DNA from: Bolinopsis microptera
Lineage: Eukaryota; Ctenophora; Tentaculata; Lobata; Bolinopsidae
Assembly (NCBI RefSeq): GCF_026151205.1
Contig: NC_087072.1
Location: 7,240,084 to 7,304,083, forward strand
Length of the DNA stretch: 64,000 bases
Direction: 5' to 3'
Part shown: piece by piece, positions 33,773 through 44,802 of the stretch
Numbering within the stretch: the first letter of the stretch is position 1
Layout of the letters: every line of letters begins with the position of its first letter
Notes under the pieces: generated by a model
Seen by the model: only the letters and a program-made list of their open reading frames with translations
Database searches by the model: none
Told to the model about the DNA's origin: nothing
Program-made: the position numbers and the translations under genes

Positions 33773-33982
33773 TTAGAAGTTTAAAGGCACCTGACTGTTA
33801 GGTCTATACACTCTGTTCCAACTCTGTTGGCCATAACCACTCTGATATGAAGACCCTCTGTCTTGATATCTACCTCTATTACCAGCTAATCTGCTCGGAC
33901 AGTTCCTCTGAAAATGTCCAATATCACCACACTCCCAACAACCTTCCAACTGATGGCGAACGTTACGATCATCATTTCTCAT
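33773..33982 (-). CDS. LTR element Gag nucleocapsid fragment with zinc knuckle
   Basis: Contains CWECGDIGHFQRNCPS, a CX2CX4HX4C retroviral-type zinc knuckle that binds element RNA, then a basic Arg/Tyr/Gly/Gln-rich tail. The upstream capsid portion is absent from this copy. Stop codons separate it from the ORF at 32574-33707. Confidence 0.8.
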   Translation of the reverse strand: MRNDDRNVRHQLEGCWECGDIGHFQRNCPSRLAGNRGRYQDRGSSYQSGYGQQSWNRVYRPNSQVPLNF

Positions 33983-34308
33983 GGTAGCTTAATCTCACAA
34001 ATACGAGCTATCTATCTAGATTTAACTGTACTGCGAAGCTTACAAACGGCTGTAAAACTGGGTGCTCGTTAAAACGATAGCACTGAACTGGAATATACAG
34101 GTACCACAAAATGCGTAGCAACACTTACCAATTCTAGTAGGAAGTACTCAAGATCTAGAACAACCTCCAACGTAATTCTTCTGAACTGCGACGTACACCG
34201 AACTTAGCTTAGCAAATGACAACGTTAGGATCTAATCGAAACTATACTGAATATAGGTGATAATAGAAGGATCACGAGCAAAAATAGCAACACTAAAAGT
34301 GGCCTCCA

Positions 34309-34995
34309 GATATAGAAAACTGAGTTCTCTAGTGTTTAGTGTATGCTAGTCAAACTCTAGTCACGAAGCACGAACGGCAGGGCGTACCGTAAGGTAGAAA
34401 TGAAACGAGTATATTAAAAAGGATAATTAATTAAAAGGAAAAGTAATACAAAGTGAACGTCAACAGATAAAAAACCTCCAAGTGTTCGCTCTAATCAATT
34501 GACGTGATTATAGATCACTCGACGTGTCTAATCACAAAAGATAGTGCTCAGTCAGACTGGCTATCGTCAATTAGAATCCCTTCAAATGATTAAGGGGCAA
34601 CTAAGAAGTGAGCTCTCCACATCCGGCTCTCCGGGTATACTCTCAAAACTTCGTCACGCCACACTGCGTGACGGCACAACGCATCTGCTTGTACCACGTG
34701 ACACGCAGTCTCGCCAATGAGCACTCCACTAGCAGTCACCCTGCGTCCGCGAGGACCAACCACAGGTCTGGCTGTAAGTCAGGTGCAAAGTGAGCGGACG
34801 GCTCGTTTCAGACAGTTAGTCTGACAGTAGTTCTGCCAGCCAACCGACTTACACTCAAAATGTGTAACTCCCAAATACGAACATATAAAAACATTGGTTA
34901 TTATATACCCGGAAATACATACTAAATTCTACGTCCCTTAAACGTTATACTAAAACTAAGATATCCTAAAAGATATCTCTAAATACCATATTACA
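34309..34995 (-). repeat. LTR retrotransposon 5' LTR
   Basis: 687 bp partner of 31304-31986. The element-outer part (34587-34995) matches the other LTR without visible differences, while the inner part (34309-34586) shows many substitutions. Confidence 0.9.
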
Positions 34996-35807
34996 ACTGC
35001 ATAGTACATAATACTGTGTAGTGTGTACTATTTACTAAGTTATATTAATATATCGTGTATTGCTGGGAAGGCTGTTAATTTAGGATAGAGTTATTGTGGC
35101 ACTTATATCAGTTTGTTCTTTTGTAGTTGTTCTCAAACTGCTGAGTAAAAGTTTTACAACTTAAAAGCAGTGTTTATAATTTAATTTATTATTGTTATTA
35201 TTTCAAATATAACAAAAGCTTGGCGGTCGATCATAGTTTCGCAACGTCTATCCCAAATTTAAAATTATTCTACACAGCCCACCTGTATAACATCAACCCA
35301 GGAAGTTATTAAAAGCAAAGCAGCGTGTACGAAACCATAGTATCAAAACTTCCTTTTCTCTTAATCTCTTAAAATATTGTACTAAGAACTAAAACAAATT
35401 CAATTGGTAATTGAAAGCAGTCTTCATTACGAAATTTAATACACATGACTCACTCCATGCACTAACAAAATTAAAATAATAGACCGAATAGAAATTACAT
35501 CAAAGATCAATTAACAAGTATATTAATTGAGTGTATCATTAATTAAGTCCTCCAAATCCAGAGCACTGGAAGAGAGGCTGGGTTGAGTGATAAGTGAAGA
35601 AGTGAGGAAAGCTCATTATAATGATTACGTGAACATGTTACATGCTAGTGGAATGAGTATACTAGTATAGATACACCTGTAGGTACTTCAAGGGGCTTTC
35701 CAGAGACTGATGAAAAGGGTGATGGGCTTATATTACAGTATTTCGGTTGTAGTTGGAGCTAGGAGAGAAGTTGCCCAGGGTTTGGAGAGTAATTTGTTGT
35801 TAAGGAT
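34996..35807. other. intergenic, no gene recognised
   Basis: AT-rich DNA next to the LTR element. No ORF or repeat that I can support. Confidence 0.5.
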
Positions 35808-36135
35808 TCAGACAGCCTGACAGGAAACAGTTACCAGAGATTTTGACGCTGCCGTTGGATTTATTTTTTGCACTTCTCTCCCAAGATGTGTATCGCGATT
35901 ATTGACGTCCTCGGCGATTTTAAGTATGGTCTTCCTAATATCCGTAGAGTTGAACCAGAATCTGTTGGGGGTCGTTTCCACCACTAAATGCCCAGAGAAA
36001 CCCAAAGCATAGAGGTCCACACGAGAAGTTATCCGTCTGCTGTTGGCACGGCATGGCATTGATATATTTCACATTCCTTGCTGTTGGATGTTCTTCTCTT
36101 GAACAGACGAAAATCCGGTCACCATCCTCAGGCAC
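35808..36135 (-). pseudogene. Ulp1-like (C48) cysteine protease C-terminal fragment
   Basis: The minus frame at 35935-36135 contains NAMPCQQQTDNFSCGPLCFG, matching the Gln...Cys end of the Ulp1/SENP catalytic site (oxyanion Q, nucleophile C in SCG), then FLWAFSGGNDPQQI. After a frameshift near 35950 the second frame continues FWFNSTDIRKTILKIAED, the family's typical next block. The His and Asp part of the active site is not visible upstream. Ulp1-like domains of this kind are common passengers of DNA transposons and retroelements in invertebrates, so this is probably a mobile-element relic and not a host SUMO protease. Confidence 0.65.
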
Positions 36136-36314
36136 TCACTAGATGATTTAGTTGCTACAGGAACTAGCAGGCGATTATCAATCTTCGTTGCTGGCTCTAT
36201 TTTCCTAAACTCTAAAGAGTGGAGGAATGGTAACAGGCTTCACTCCCTATTCCACTCACTGACTGGTCGAGAGACCGACTTCCAGGCCCCCTCATTACTA
36301 GGGGGCCCAGGGAG

Positions 36315-36743
36315 ATCAGATCATGTCACTAATTAGTGACGTATAATTAGTAATGTGATCCATCAGTAGAATTTAACTAACCTAGAAATGGTAGAGTTCA
36401 CATGTACATAGCTGTGCATTAAGAAGTAAACATGATCTTTAAGATTTGACCGCTCGACTCGTATAACTATATCACATAAGGGACAGGAGCTCTTGCTAAA
36501 GAGGGGTTCTTGTATCTAGGGATGTAAGACGTACGTGCCAAAAGCATGCAACGGGAGTGAGCCGATCAAGTGTTCTTAGGTATATTATATACTGGAAGAT
36601 GATAGACAATAGTATCGCATTCTATCAATATGCCTACCTTCTCCAAATTCATCTCTGGTCGGACAGGATGTAAATCGTAGCTGGTGGATCACATCACTAA
36701 TTATACGGCACATCACTAATTATACGTCATATAATGATCTGAC
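36315..36743. mobile_element. MITE with about 50-bp inverted ends
   Basis: The left end (ATCAGATCATGTCACTAATT then GACGTATAATTAGTAATGTG) is mirrored by the right end (CACATCACTAATTATACGTC then ATATAATGATCTGAC). The right arm has one extra copy of the TATAATTAGTGATGTG block. Interior of about 320 bp without ORF. Confidence 0.65.
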
Positions 36744-36780
36744 AAGCAGCACTTGTCACAAGAGACAAAGGATCTCATCT

Positions 36781-37851
36781 CGGAGCGGAGTAAGGTCAAG
36801 CAGAAATGCCCATGTGATGGATTCAATAGATCTGAGTATTCTCTTGCTAATAAGCGTGTTAAGAAGAGCTGCAAGAAGGACGATGAGAACTGAGCTTTAC
36901 GGGTTGCAGCCGATCTGGAAACAGCTTCTTCACACGGTCAGCAGAGGGAGGTCTGGCAGATGATCAAGTCCTTGTCAGGCAAGAAGAGTCGGAAGTCAAC
37001 TGCTGTCAGAGATAAAACCGAGAAGTTGATTTCTGACCCCGCTGCTCAACGAAAACGATGGGGTGAGCACTTCGCTGAACTACTAAACCCGCAGATAGGA
37101 GACGTGGACCTTTCAGACCTAGACAGTCTAGAGGTCGCACCATGTTTTCCGTATCTGAGTGATAGTGACTTACCCCCTAGCAGAACAGAGATCTCTGAGG
37201 CTTTAAAGAGTCTGAAGAATCACAAGAGCTCTGGAATTGATGAAATTTCCAACGAACAGCTGAAGTATGGGGCTCCTGGTCTTTTAGACAGGCTTGAGAA
37301 ACTGTTTGCACGTGTTTGGGAGACGGAAAATGTGCCAGAGGATTGGGTTAATGGTATCATTGTTACTTTGTTATTGTCCCGAAAAAGGGTGATACATCAT
37401 TCTGCTCGAACAACAGGGGCATAACCCTACGCTCCACGGCATCAAAACTCTATCAGATAATAGTGTTGCGACGGATGAATGCGGGGCTTGAAGAACTGCT
37501 CCGAGAGAATCAGTGCGGGTTCAGGAAAAAAAGGTCTTGCATTGATCAGATTTATTCGCTCCGTACTATTATTCACAACAGCATTGAGTTTAACCTCCCC
37601 CTGTACTTAAATTTTGTTGACTTTAAAGCTGCATTCGATTCACTTAATCGGGAGTTTATCTGGAAAGCTTTCAGTCATTATGGCTTGCCTTGTAAATACA
37701 TTCGCATAATGCAAGCATTCTTTTGCGGCACCGTCAGCTCTGTCAGACATAATGGTGAGCTCTCAGATTGGTTTGACGTTACATCTGGTTCTGGGCAGGG
37801 GGATATTCAGGGTCCACCTATCTTTAATGTTTGCATCAACCTGCCTGCGCA
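36781..37851 (+). pseudogene. non-LTR retrotransposon reverse transcriptase, truncated by a satellite
   Basis: The linker before the RT reads LRVAADLETASSHGQQREVW then QMIKSLSGK and RKRWGEHFAELLN. RT blocks follow: SGIDEISNEQLKYG, PKKGDTSFCSNNRGITL, ENQCGFRKKRSCIDQIYSLR and LNFVDFKAAFDSL (first catalytic Asp), ending QGDIQGPPIFNVCIN. A stop near 36891 and a frameshift near 37375 break it. At 37851 the ORF stops abruptly at CTGCGCAG|GTCTAATTC, where a 99-bp satellite begins, so the YADD half is lost. It belongs to a different non-LTR lineage from the copy at 4364-5740. Confidence 0.85.
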
Positions 37852-38122
37852 GGTCTAATTCTAATTGGAACCATCAAGGGGAATGAAATTAAATTATTGG
37901 ATGCCAGGAACTAGAAATAAATATACTGGAATATTGTGATTCCATGGAGAGGTCTAATTCTAATTGGAACCATCAAGGGGAATGAAATTAAATTATTGGA
38001 TGCCAGGAACTAAAAAATAAATATACTGTGTTTCCATGGAGAGGTCTAATTCTAATTGGAACCATCAAGGGGAATGAAATTAAATTATTGGATGCCAGGA
38101 ACTAGAAATAAATATACTGGAA
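37852..38122 (+). repeat. 99-bp satellite, first block (about 2.7 copies)
   Basis: Units begin GGTCTAATTCTAATTGGAAC and end ACTGGAATATTGTGATTCC or a variant. Copies are nearly identical. Interrupted at 38123 by a MITE. Confidence 0.95.
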
Positions 38123-38643
38123 TTTTACCAAAACCCATAATCATGGGTAGAGTGGACCGCTGCCAGTGTCTCTCTTTCCCAAACAAAAGGAAATGATATT
38201 AATTTGATTGACCGTTCTCAAATGCAAAATGATACCGAGAATGAAATCGGTGGCTCGCTTTTCCCATTCATTCACGGCTTACGAATTGTATAAATAAGTT
38301 TCGATTGATTACGTCAATCAGATGCTGTAAAAATATTTTTGGGTTGCGTTTGGGTCGATACTTAGTATTTCGGGGTAAGGGACAAGGGTGTTAGTTATTA
38401 CTTATTGAACAAGCTGAAGTTTATTGAATCTTCATTGCTGATTGCCGAGTACAGCTGCCTTTGGGTAGTTCTTCTTAATCTATTACAATTGTAAATGAAT
38501 GGGAAAAGCGAGCGACCGATTTCATTCTCGGTATCATTTTGCATTTGAGAACGGTCAATCAAATTAATATCATTTCCTTTTGTTTGGGAAAGAGAGACAC
38601 TGGCAGCGGTCCACTCTACCCATGATTATGGGTTTTGGTAAAA
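38123..38643. mobile_element. MITE with about 148-bp inverted repeats, inserted at the satellite
   Basis: The left end TTTTACCAAAACCCATAATC at 38123 is matched in reverse by GATTATGGGTTTTGGTAAAA ending at 38643. The arms agree over about 148 bp with a single mismatch that I noticed (GGTGGCTCG versus GGTCGCTCG). About 225 bp of loop, no ORF. The near-identity of the arms suggests a recent insertion. Confidence 0.9.
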
Positions 38644-40051
38644 TATCATCTCTTTTTGATTATAATGTCAGGGTACTTTATAAAGTCGAAATATAAACTG
38701 ATATCTTCATTAATAAGGAGGAAGTTTCAACGATTTCGAAATTTTTCCTTTAAAAACATTTCCTTGTGTTTAGGGAAGCATATCGGTCGATCACTGACTG
38801 AATATACCACTTAATACTCATTCAAGTTGGCATTAAATTCATATATAATGACATTAAACTGTCGTGGCAAAGCAGAATTTGTTGGAAATCACGAATGAGC
38901 AAAATTCTCACCTTTCGCACGTGCAAACTTTGAGCGGACGTTGCGTGCGCATCCAATATTAAATCGCCGTAAATTTTTGCATGTAATTGTTTTATATATA
39001 GCTTGATAAGCATGCAAAGTTTCAAAGTATTTCAAAAAGAACTGTAATCACAACGGCACTCTAAAGTTGACAGAAAATGACGAAAACAGCAATTTTCAGT
39101 GATTTTAGCAATTTTCTATCAATTTGGGCGTGTCCCCACGTGTGCAACTTTTCGATTTTCAACTTTAAAACTAGCCTAATGCACAATTTATACCTATAGG
39201 AAGCAGAACTGAGCTCCACAACCCAAGGCATGACCCAACACCAGAGAATACTAAATCGCAAAATTGACGTTTTTATAAAATAATTCTTCGAAAAAGCACA
39301 AACTTCAATGACGAATATCTTTATGAAGGAGCAAGCTAGAAAAACTTTCCGGTAGATTTTCAGAATGCTTGAACAATTATCTAAGATAAAAATTTCCTCA
39401 GATTTTGAATAAAATTACTCCTTAATGGTTTAAAATTCATTTTAAAAGTTATTACTTTGTCAAAAATCAAGTTTTTAAAACGGTTAACTTGATGACGTCA
39501 TCAAGGGGTGTTTATGACGTCAAATAATTTTTTTATACAATTAAAACTAAAGTGTAAACAATTATTTGCAAGACCTGTGGTCGGAAATGGCTTTATCTTT
39601 TATACTTTTGAATCTATGGACACTTAAATACAGGCTACAATTGACTGGCAAAGCGTCTATCCCTGAATATATGTATATATATATATATGTATGTATGTAT
39701 GTATCACGACAATCTATCGTAAAACAAGGGTTCTAGAAAACCCATTTCCCGATGCTCCTGAAACCTGAAACTTTTTTTGCAGTCGATTTGGTCAACGTCT
39801 AGACGCCCTGAAAAATTTCAGATCTCTAACTCAATTTTAACATGGTTTTTCAGGCACCTGAATATGGCGATTTTGGGTTTTTTACCGAATTTCGTATAAC
39901 AGTGCTGGCGAGTATTTTATGCAAATTTCTTAAAAATCTCAACATAAATATTTTTTATTCCTGTCATCTTTGACATCAAATTAGAATGTTTTGAACTAAA
40001 AATAAATCTGCTGAACGACTTCCGATGAGTCTTAATGCCTGGAAAACTCCT
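38644..40051. other. intersatellite spacer, no gene
   Basis: AT-rich spacer between the two satellite blocks. It contains a TATA/TATG microsatellite at about 39668-39703. No coding feature. Confidence 0.5.
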
Positions 40052-40109
40052 GCCGGAGGCGGCGGCCTTCGGCCGCCGCCTCCGGCCGGAGTGCACGCTT
40101 CGCGTGCAC
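40052..40109. repeat. two adjacent GC-rich hairpins with TTCG-type loops
   Basis: Hairpin one at 40052-40086: 16-bp perfect stem (GCCGGAGGCGGCGGCC) with loop TTC, that is C(TTCG)G. Hairpin two at 40091-40109: 8-bp stem (GTGCACGC) with loop TTC. They stand out in AT-rich DNA and resemble the GC palindromic clusters known from some organelle genomes. Confidence 0.9.
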
Positions 40110-40132
40110 AAAAGAGGCTTGTAACGTGTACC

Positions 40133-40204
40133 AAAGGGGGTATAATAGTAAAGGGGGTATAATAGTAAAGGGGGTATAATAGTAAAGGGGGTATAATAGT
40201 AAAT
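40133..40204. repeat. 17-bp tandem repeat, about four copies
   Basis: Unit AAAGGGGGTATAATAGT, between the GC hairpins and the second satellite block. Confidence 0.95.
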
Positions 40205-40261
40205 GGGGAACATAGTATACCCACAATAAATGCAACGGTCGTGCTTGCCAGCACTGTGATA

Positions 40262-41296
40262 TTGTGATTCCATGGAGAGGTCTAATTCTAATTGGAACCA
40301 TCAAGGGGAATGAAATTAAATTATTGGATGCCAGGAACTAGAAATAAATATACTGGAATACTGTGTTTCCATGGAGAGGTCTAATTCTAATTGGAACCAT
40401 CAAGGGGAATGAAATTAAATTATTGGATGCCAGGAACTAGAAATAAATATACTGGAATACTGTGTTTCCATGGAGAGGTCTAATTCTAATTGGAACCATC
40501 AAGGGGAATGAAATTAAATTATTGGATGCCAGGAACTAGAAATAAATATACTGGAATATTGTGATTCCATTTCCATGGAGAGGTCTAATTCTAATTGGAA
40601 CCATCAAGGGGAATGAAATTAAATTATTGGATGCCAGGAACTAGAAATAAATATACTGGAATATTGTGATTCCATGGAGAGGTCTAATTCTAATTGGAAC
40701 CATCAAGGGGAATGAAATTAAATTATTGGATGCCAGGAACTAGAAATAAATATACTGGAATACTGTGTTTCCATGGAGAGGTCTAATTCTAATTGGAACC
40801 ATCAAGGGGAATGAAATTAAATTATTGGATGCCAGGAACTAGAAATAAATATACTGGAATACTGTGTTTCCATGGAGAGGTCTAATTCTAATTGGAACCA
40901 TCAAGGGGAATGAAATTAAATTATTGGATGCCAGGAACTAGAAATAAATATACTGGAATACTGTGTTTCCATGGAGAGGTCTAATTCTAATTGGAACCAT
41001 CAAGGGGAATGAAATTAAATTATTGGATGCCAGGAACTAGAAATAAATATACTGGAATACTGTGTTTCCATGGAGAGGTATAATTCTAATTGGAACCATC
41101 AAGGGGAATGAAATTAAATTATTGGATGCCAGGAACTAGAAATAAATATACTGGAATATTGTGATTCCATGGAGAGGTCTAATTCTAATTGGAACCATCA
41201 AGGGGAATGAAATTAAATTATTGGATGCCAGGAACTAGAAATAAATATACTGGAATACTGTGTTTCCATGGAGAGGTCTAATTCTAATTGGAACCT
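40262..41296 (+). repeat. 99-bp satellite, second block (about 10.4 copies)
   Basis: Same unit as 37852-38122, period 99. Two variants alternate irregularly, with ATTGTGATTCC or ACTGTGTTTCC at the unit junction. One junction has a small duplication (ATTCCATTTCCATGG near 40566). The last copy breaks off within GGAACC at 41296. Confidence 0.97.
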
Positions 41297-41334
41297 TCAC
41301 CTAACCATGTGCTTTCGCGCCACTTCGGGCGCGC

Positions 41335-41387
41335 TTGTTTCACCGCCGTGAGGCGGGCGCGCGCTACTGCAAGCGCAAGGGCTCTGG
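41335..41387 (+). repeat. shared array-border segment, copy 2
   Basis: TTGTTTCAC, then GCGCGCGCTACTGCAAGC and GCAAGGGCTCTGG, as at 29389-29430. In both places it lies about 40 to 55 bp right of the end of a tandem array. Confidence 0.75.
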
Positions 41388-43568
41388 ATAGAGCAAGTCT
41401 GATATAAATATTTGAAACAAATATTTTACGAGTAATGAGTATTATATCACATATAGCTGTTATATATTTACAATACTTTGTTGCACAAAATTTGCGGTTT
41501 TTATATGTTATAGTTTTTGGCTTATTATATAACGTCCACACTTTCAGTTATTTCGACAGAGATTTTATAGGACCATACTTAGCTAGCTAGTTTATTGGTC
41601 GCTCCTAGCTCTCACGTACGTTCAGAAAGCTTGAAAAGAGCGCCGCGCACAGGGATTGGCGAGCCAGGTAAAGTTTTGTATCACATCGTGACCCCCATTG
41701 TCGTTTCACTAAGTGGCCTTGATTCACGATGTCAATCCTTCGCATCTCGCTGATCTGCATACGGTGGTTGCGAGAATATGTGGTTGCGAGAAGCATTATT
41801 GGATGCGCGCGCGGCTCAGTAGTGTTCTGCACTACAATAAGTGGCCACGATACAGCCGCTTGTAGCGCGATGCACTACTGGGTCGCGCGCGAATCCAATT
41901 ATGCTTCTCGTTACTGGGCCGCGCTCAGCCTGTCATTCCGCCAAATCTTTATTCGGGCTGAGTGATTTACGACCTCCATCGCCTCAGAAAAAATGGCAGT
42001 ACGCTCATTGGAAGTTGATGTGCGCGTGACCAGCATTCACGTGATCATTTAGAACCAATTGGGGCCTCAGAAAAGACACGTGCACGCAAACTGCCAATTG
42101 GAGAAAAGTGACTTATTAGCTAGAGGAGCCGCGCGCTGAGTTAGATTGTAAAATTTGATTATTGGATTGTAAAATCGAGCGATGTGAGTGTCATCAGTGA
42201 TGTGCTGCTGACTGCACCTCGTGTTATCACACTGCACACAGCACAGTTACATCGGTACATCCTTCATGTTTATGTTGTTCCTGTAGTTAAGATATATTTT
42301 GATGACCTTTTCTTGCTCGTACGACATTTTTAAAAAATCGTCCAGTTGTCTACACTTATTTATATTTAGCTGCCCGACATTTACTTCGTTTAAAGACCCA
42401 AGCGAAAGATGTTAGCTTTGCTTAATATCAAAGTAACATGGTCCTGTCATGACTACCACTCTGATGAGGGATGGTTTAGTTTGTCAATCAGTTTGCAGTT
42501 ATCTGAAAATTTTCTTTTATATACTCATGCTATGCATTTGAATTAAATTTCCGAACTAAGATCGTGTTACTTACATCCATATCAAGAGGTTCTGGGTACT
42601 AGAAGGAACAAAATATGTCAGATTGATGTTTACCATTATACTGTCTGTTTGTAGTTTTTATTTCTTTTGGACTGCCTGTTCGGGCCCGGCTACTTTTTGT
42701 CGTTTTCAAAGAAGGCCTGTGATCGAAAAAATCTCTTAGATGTGATCTATAGATTAGTTCTGCCCTGCACCTTTTTCCTTTACAGTTAGTGTCAAAATTC
42801 TGAATTGGATCGTAGAAAAACACTTCAATGGTCTGATATTCATACTGTACAATCTTTGATGATGGATTAAGATATTTAATCCTAGTTATTACTTATTCAA
42901 TAGATTGCATTGTGATGGAAATTATGTGTTCTCGTACTCTATATTAGTCACTTTGTCCTTAATCCTAGATGTTGTAAAATATTTAGTTTGTTTTAACATT
43001 TTTGCAAGAATAGATTAGTCTCCCTGAATTGAAATCGGGAGTTAATCTATATAAATTATCCTTTATTGTGAAATGCTTTGAGAGCGTCATAATTTGCTGT
43101 GTCTGATCTTACATATCAGTAGTGTGGATCGAACCAAACGTAATTTCACACAATGAGAGTCAAGAGGCTTATTTCATCAACCATCTAGTCTGTTAGCACT
43201 TGTTTTGGTCAACGGTACCACACAAGTGAAATATGATTTTTCGTTTCCGTTATCAGTGCTTGCTTATGTTTTTGTAACATCCTATCATAACTAATCTTTT
43301 ATTTGACTTAAATCATCCATTCTATTAAAATTCAATAATTTGATGCGGAATATTCAGTTAAGTTAGATACACTCAGATTATGATATAGTTATCTTTAAAA
43401 TTTTGTATGTTCAGAGCTTATTTATTTCTGTGCTAAAACAGCAACACTGATTAAATCAATTCTATATCATCGTTTGCTTAAATAATGTGTTCATTTTGTG
43501 GTAGGTTCCTCTCCAACCTATTGGTAAATGTAATTTGCTAACAGTTATAGCTAAAATTTTTCAGATTG
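41388..43568. other. intergenic with one short inverted-repeat element
   Basis: A foldback at 41787-41910 has 38-bp arms (CGAGAAGCATTATTGGATGC outward) around about 48 bp and is rich in CG dinucleotides. A 19-bp piece of the piggyBac-like terminus lies at about 41418-41436. No gene recognised; a 74-codon minus ORF at 42599-42823 lacks any motif. Confidence 0.5.
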
Positions 43569-43808
43569 ATGGCTAAGTACTGGTCACTGGAAATAATACC
43601 ATTTTCCAGCTACGAACTTGTGTGCGATACCATTCTTACCTCGCTTGGTAACTCGCGTGTACTACTGCTAGACGTGACTAGTAAAACCGCTCGATTGACA
43701 CCTTCCCTGCTAATGGTCATTGACCTTATAATCGAAATTGTTCTTGGAAATAAGGACTCAAAACTTGAAATGATAGAATATTTGCTAGCGAAGTGGTTTC
43801 GGTGTTAA
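43569..43808 (+). CDS. hypothetical 79-residue ORF or terminal exon
   Basis: Preceded directly by an acceptor-like TTTTTCAG at 43557-43564, then ATG and 79 sense codons (MAKYWSLEIIPFSSYEL onward) to a TAA at 43808. The composition is protein-like, with a hydrophobic helix (TPSLLMVIDLIIEIVLG) and an EMIEYLLAKWFRC end. I do not recognise a family, and no upstream partner exon was found. It could be a relic of a mobile-element protein. Confidence 0.3.
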   Translation: MAKYWSLEIIPFSSYELVCDTILTSLGNSRVLLLDVTSKTARLTPSLLMVIDLIIEIVLGNKDSKLEMIEYLLAKWFRC

Positions 43809-44802
43809 TTCCAGTGATTTCTGACCCTAAGAAAAATCCCGTAAAATAGAACTCCGCATCCGCCAACGTTGGCTAAACCTGGGATCTGTGCGGGAATAAT
43901 CTAAAGAACGCTCGAAAATCAGATGGTAGTCAGAGGAACATGAAACCAGAGGCCAGTGACAAGCTCAACGTCGTTCAGTGATTCCATGTTATCTCTCAAG
44001 ACCTTCAAAGTGGACCACGAAATGGACAACAAGAGCCTCATGAGAAAAATGCCATTTTAAACTGACAATTTATTCTGCCGAAACATTAATAATCCAACTC
44101 AGAACGGGCTACCAATCAGACAATCGAAAATTAGGCGTTGAGTGCTGAGCTGAAGATATTCCAGAACGTGTCGAATACTGGACGGGTCGAATAATTTCAG
44201 AAGCATGACTTCTGCACTACCGCTCCTGCTATTCCGGGCTTTTCATCTGCTTCACCACTTCAAACACTTACCGGTCCTGTCCCTAGACAGTAGACAGCCT
44301 TCAGAAACCTTGCTACTAGACTAGTCTGCTTACTGTCACAAAGCTTTGTAAGTTCATAATTTTACAAGTTAAAGAACTAAAACACATTTCTTTCTTATCT
44401 AAATACTGATACCTTTTTATTTCTATTTAAATCTTCTATATCAATCAATCGCACTATATAATATGCAATATACAGTACACAAAGTTATTTAACTCAAGCT
44501 TTGTAATAAAGTTTAAAAGTAAGCACCGAACTGAAATATACCCTCTACAGCTGTCCCGAAATGTATATAATCAAAGGATCTATCTGGTACATAAAATAAA
44601 GTTTGATAATACTGTAAACACGTATCACTCTAGTTTACAATCGTATAATTTGGGCACAACGTATTTGAGCATGGAAAATGTAGTACATTATTTGAACTCA
44701 ATCTAAACTGTTTCTCCGGAATTGTGTGTAATTGACCAGTTGATTCATGATTAGGACTTCTATTCGCTTTTTTGCGATGAATGAAAATTGAGACGAAGTT
44801 AC
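43809..44802. other. region beyond the RecQ-like gene 3' end, no gene
   Basis: No ORF with support. The RecQ-like transcript should end here; a possible minus-strand AATAAA lies at about 44415-44420. No terminal inverted repeat matching the far side of the gene pair was found by eye. Confidence 0.45.

Larger units (their letters stand above)
31304..34995 (-). mobile_element. LTR retrotransposon, internally deleted
   Basis: Two direct LTRs (31304-31986 and 34309-34995) flank about 2.3 kb. Read on the minus strand, the LTR starts TGTAATATGG and ends near TATACA. A possible primer-binding site, TGGAGGCCAC, follows the 5' LTR at about 34299-34308. The interior encodes a Gag-type zinc knuckle, then an ORF starting with what looks like the tail of an RNase H domain. 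Protease, reverse transcriptase and integrase are missing, so the element is non-autonomous. I could not identify a target duplication. The superfamily is uncertain, more likely Ty3-like from the knuckle and KHISGKRN motif. Confidence 0.85.

Noticed and set aside
39917-40304. Three overlapping minus ORFs with repeated LYYYTPFTIIPP
   Set aside because: They are the 17-bp tandem repeat and GC hairpins in translation.
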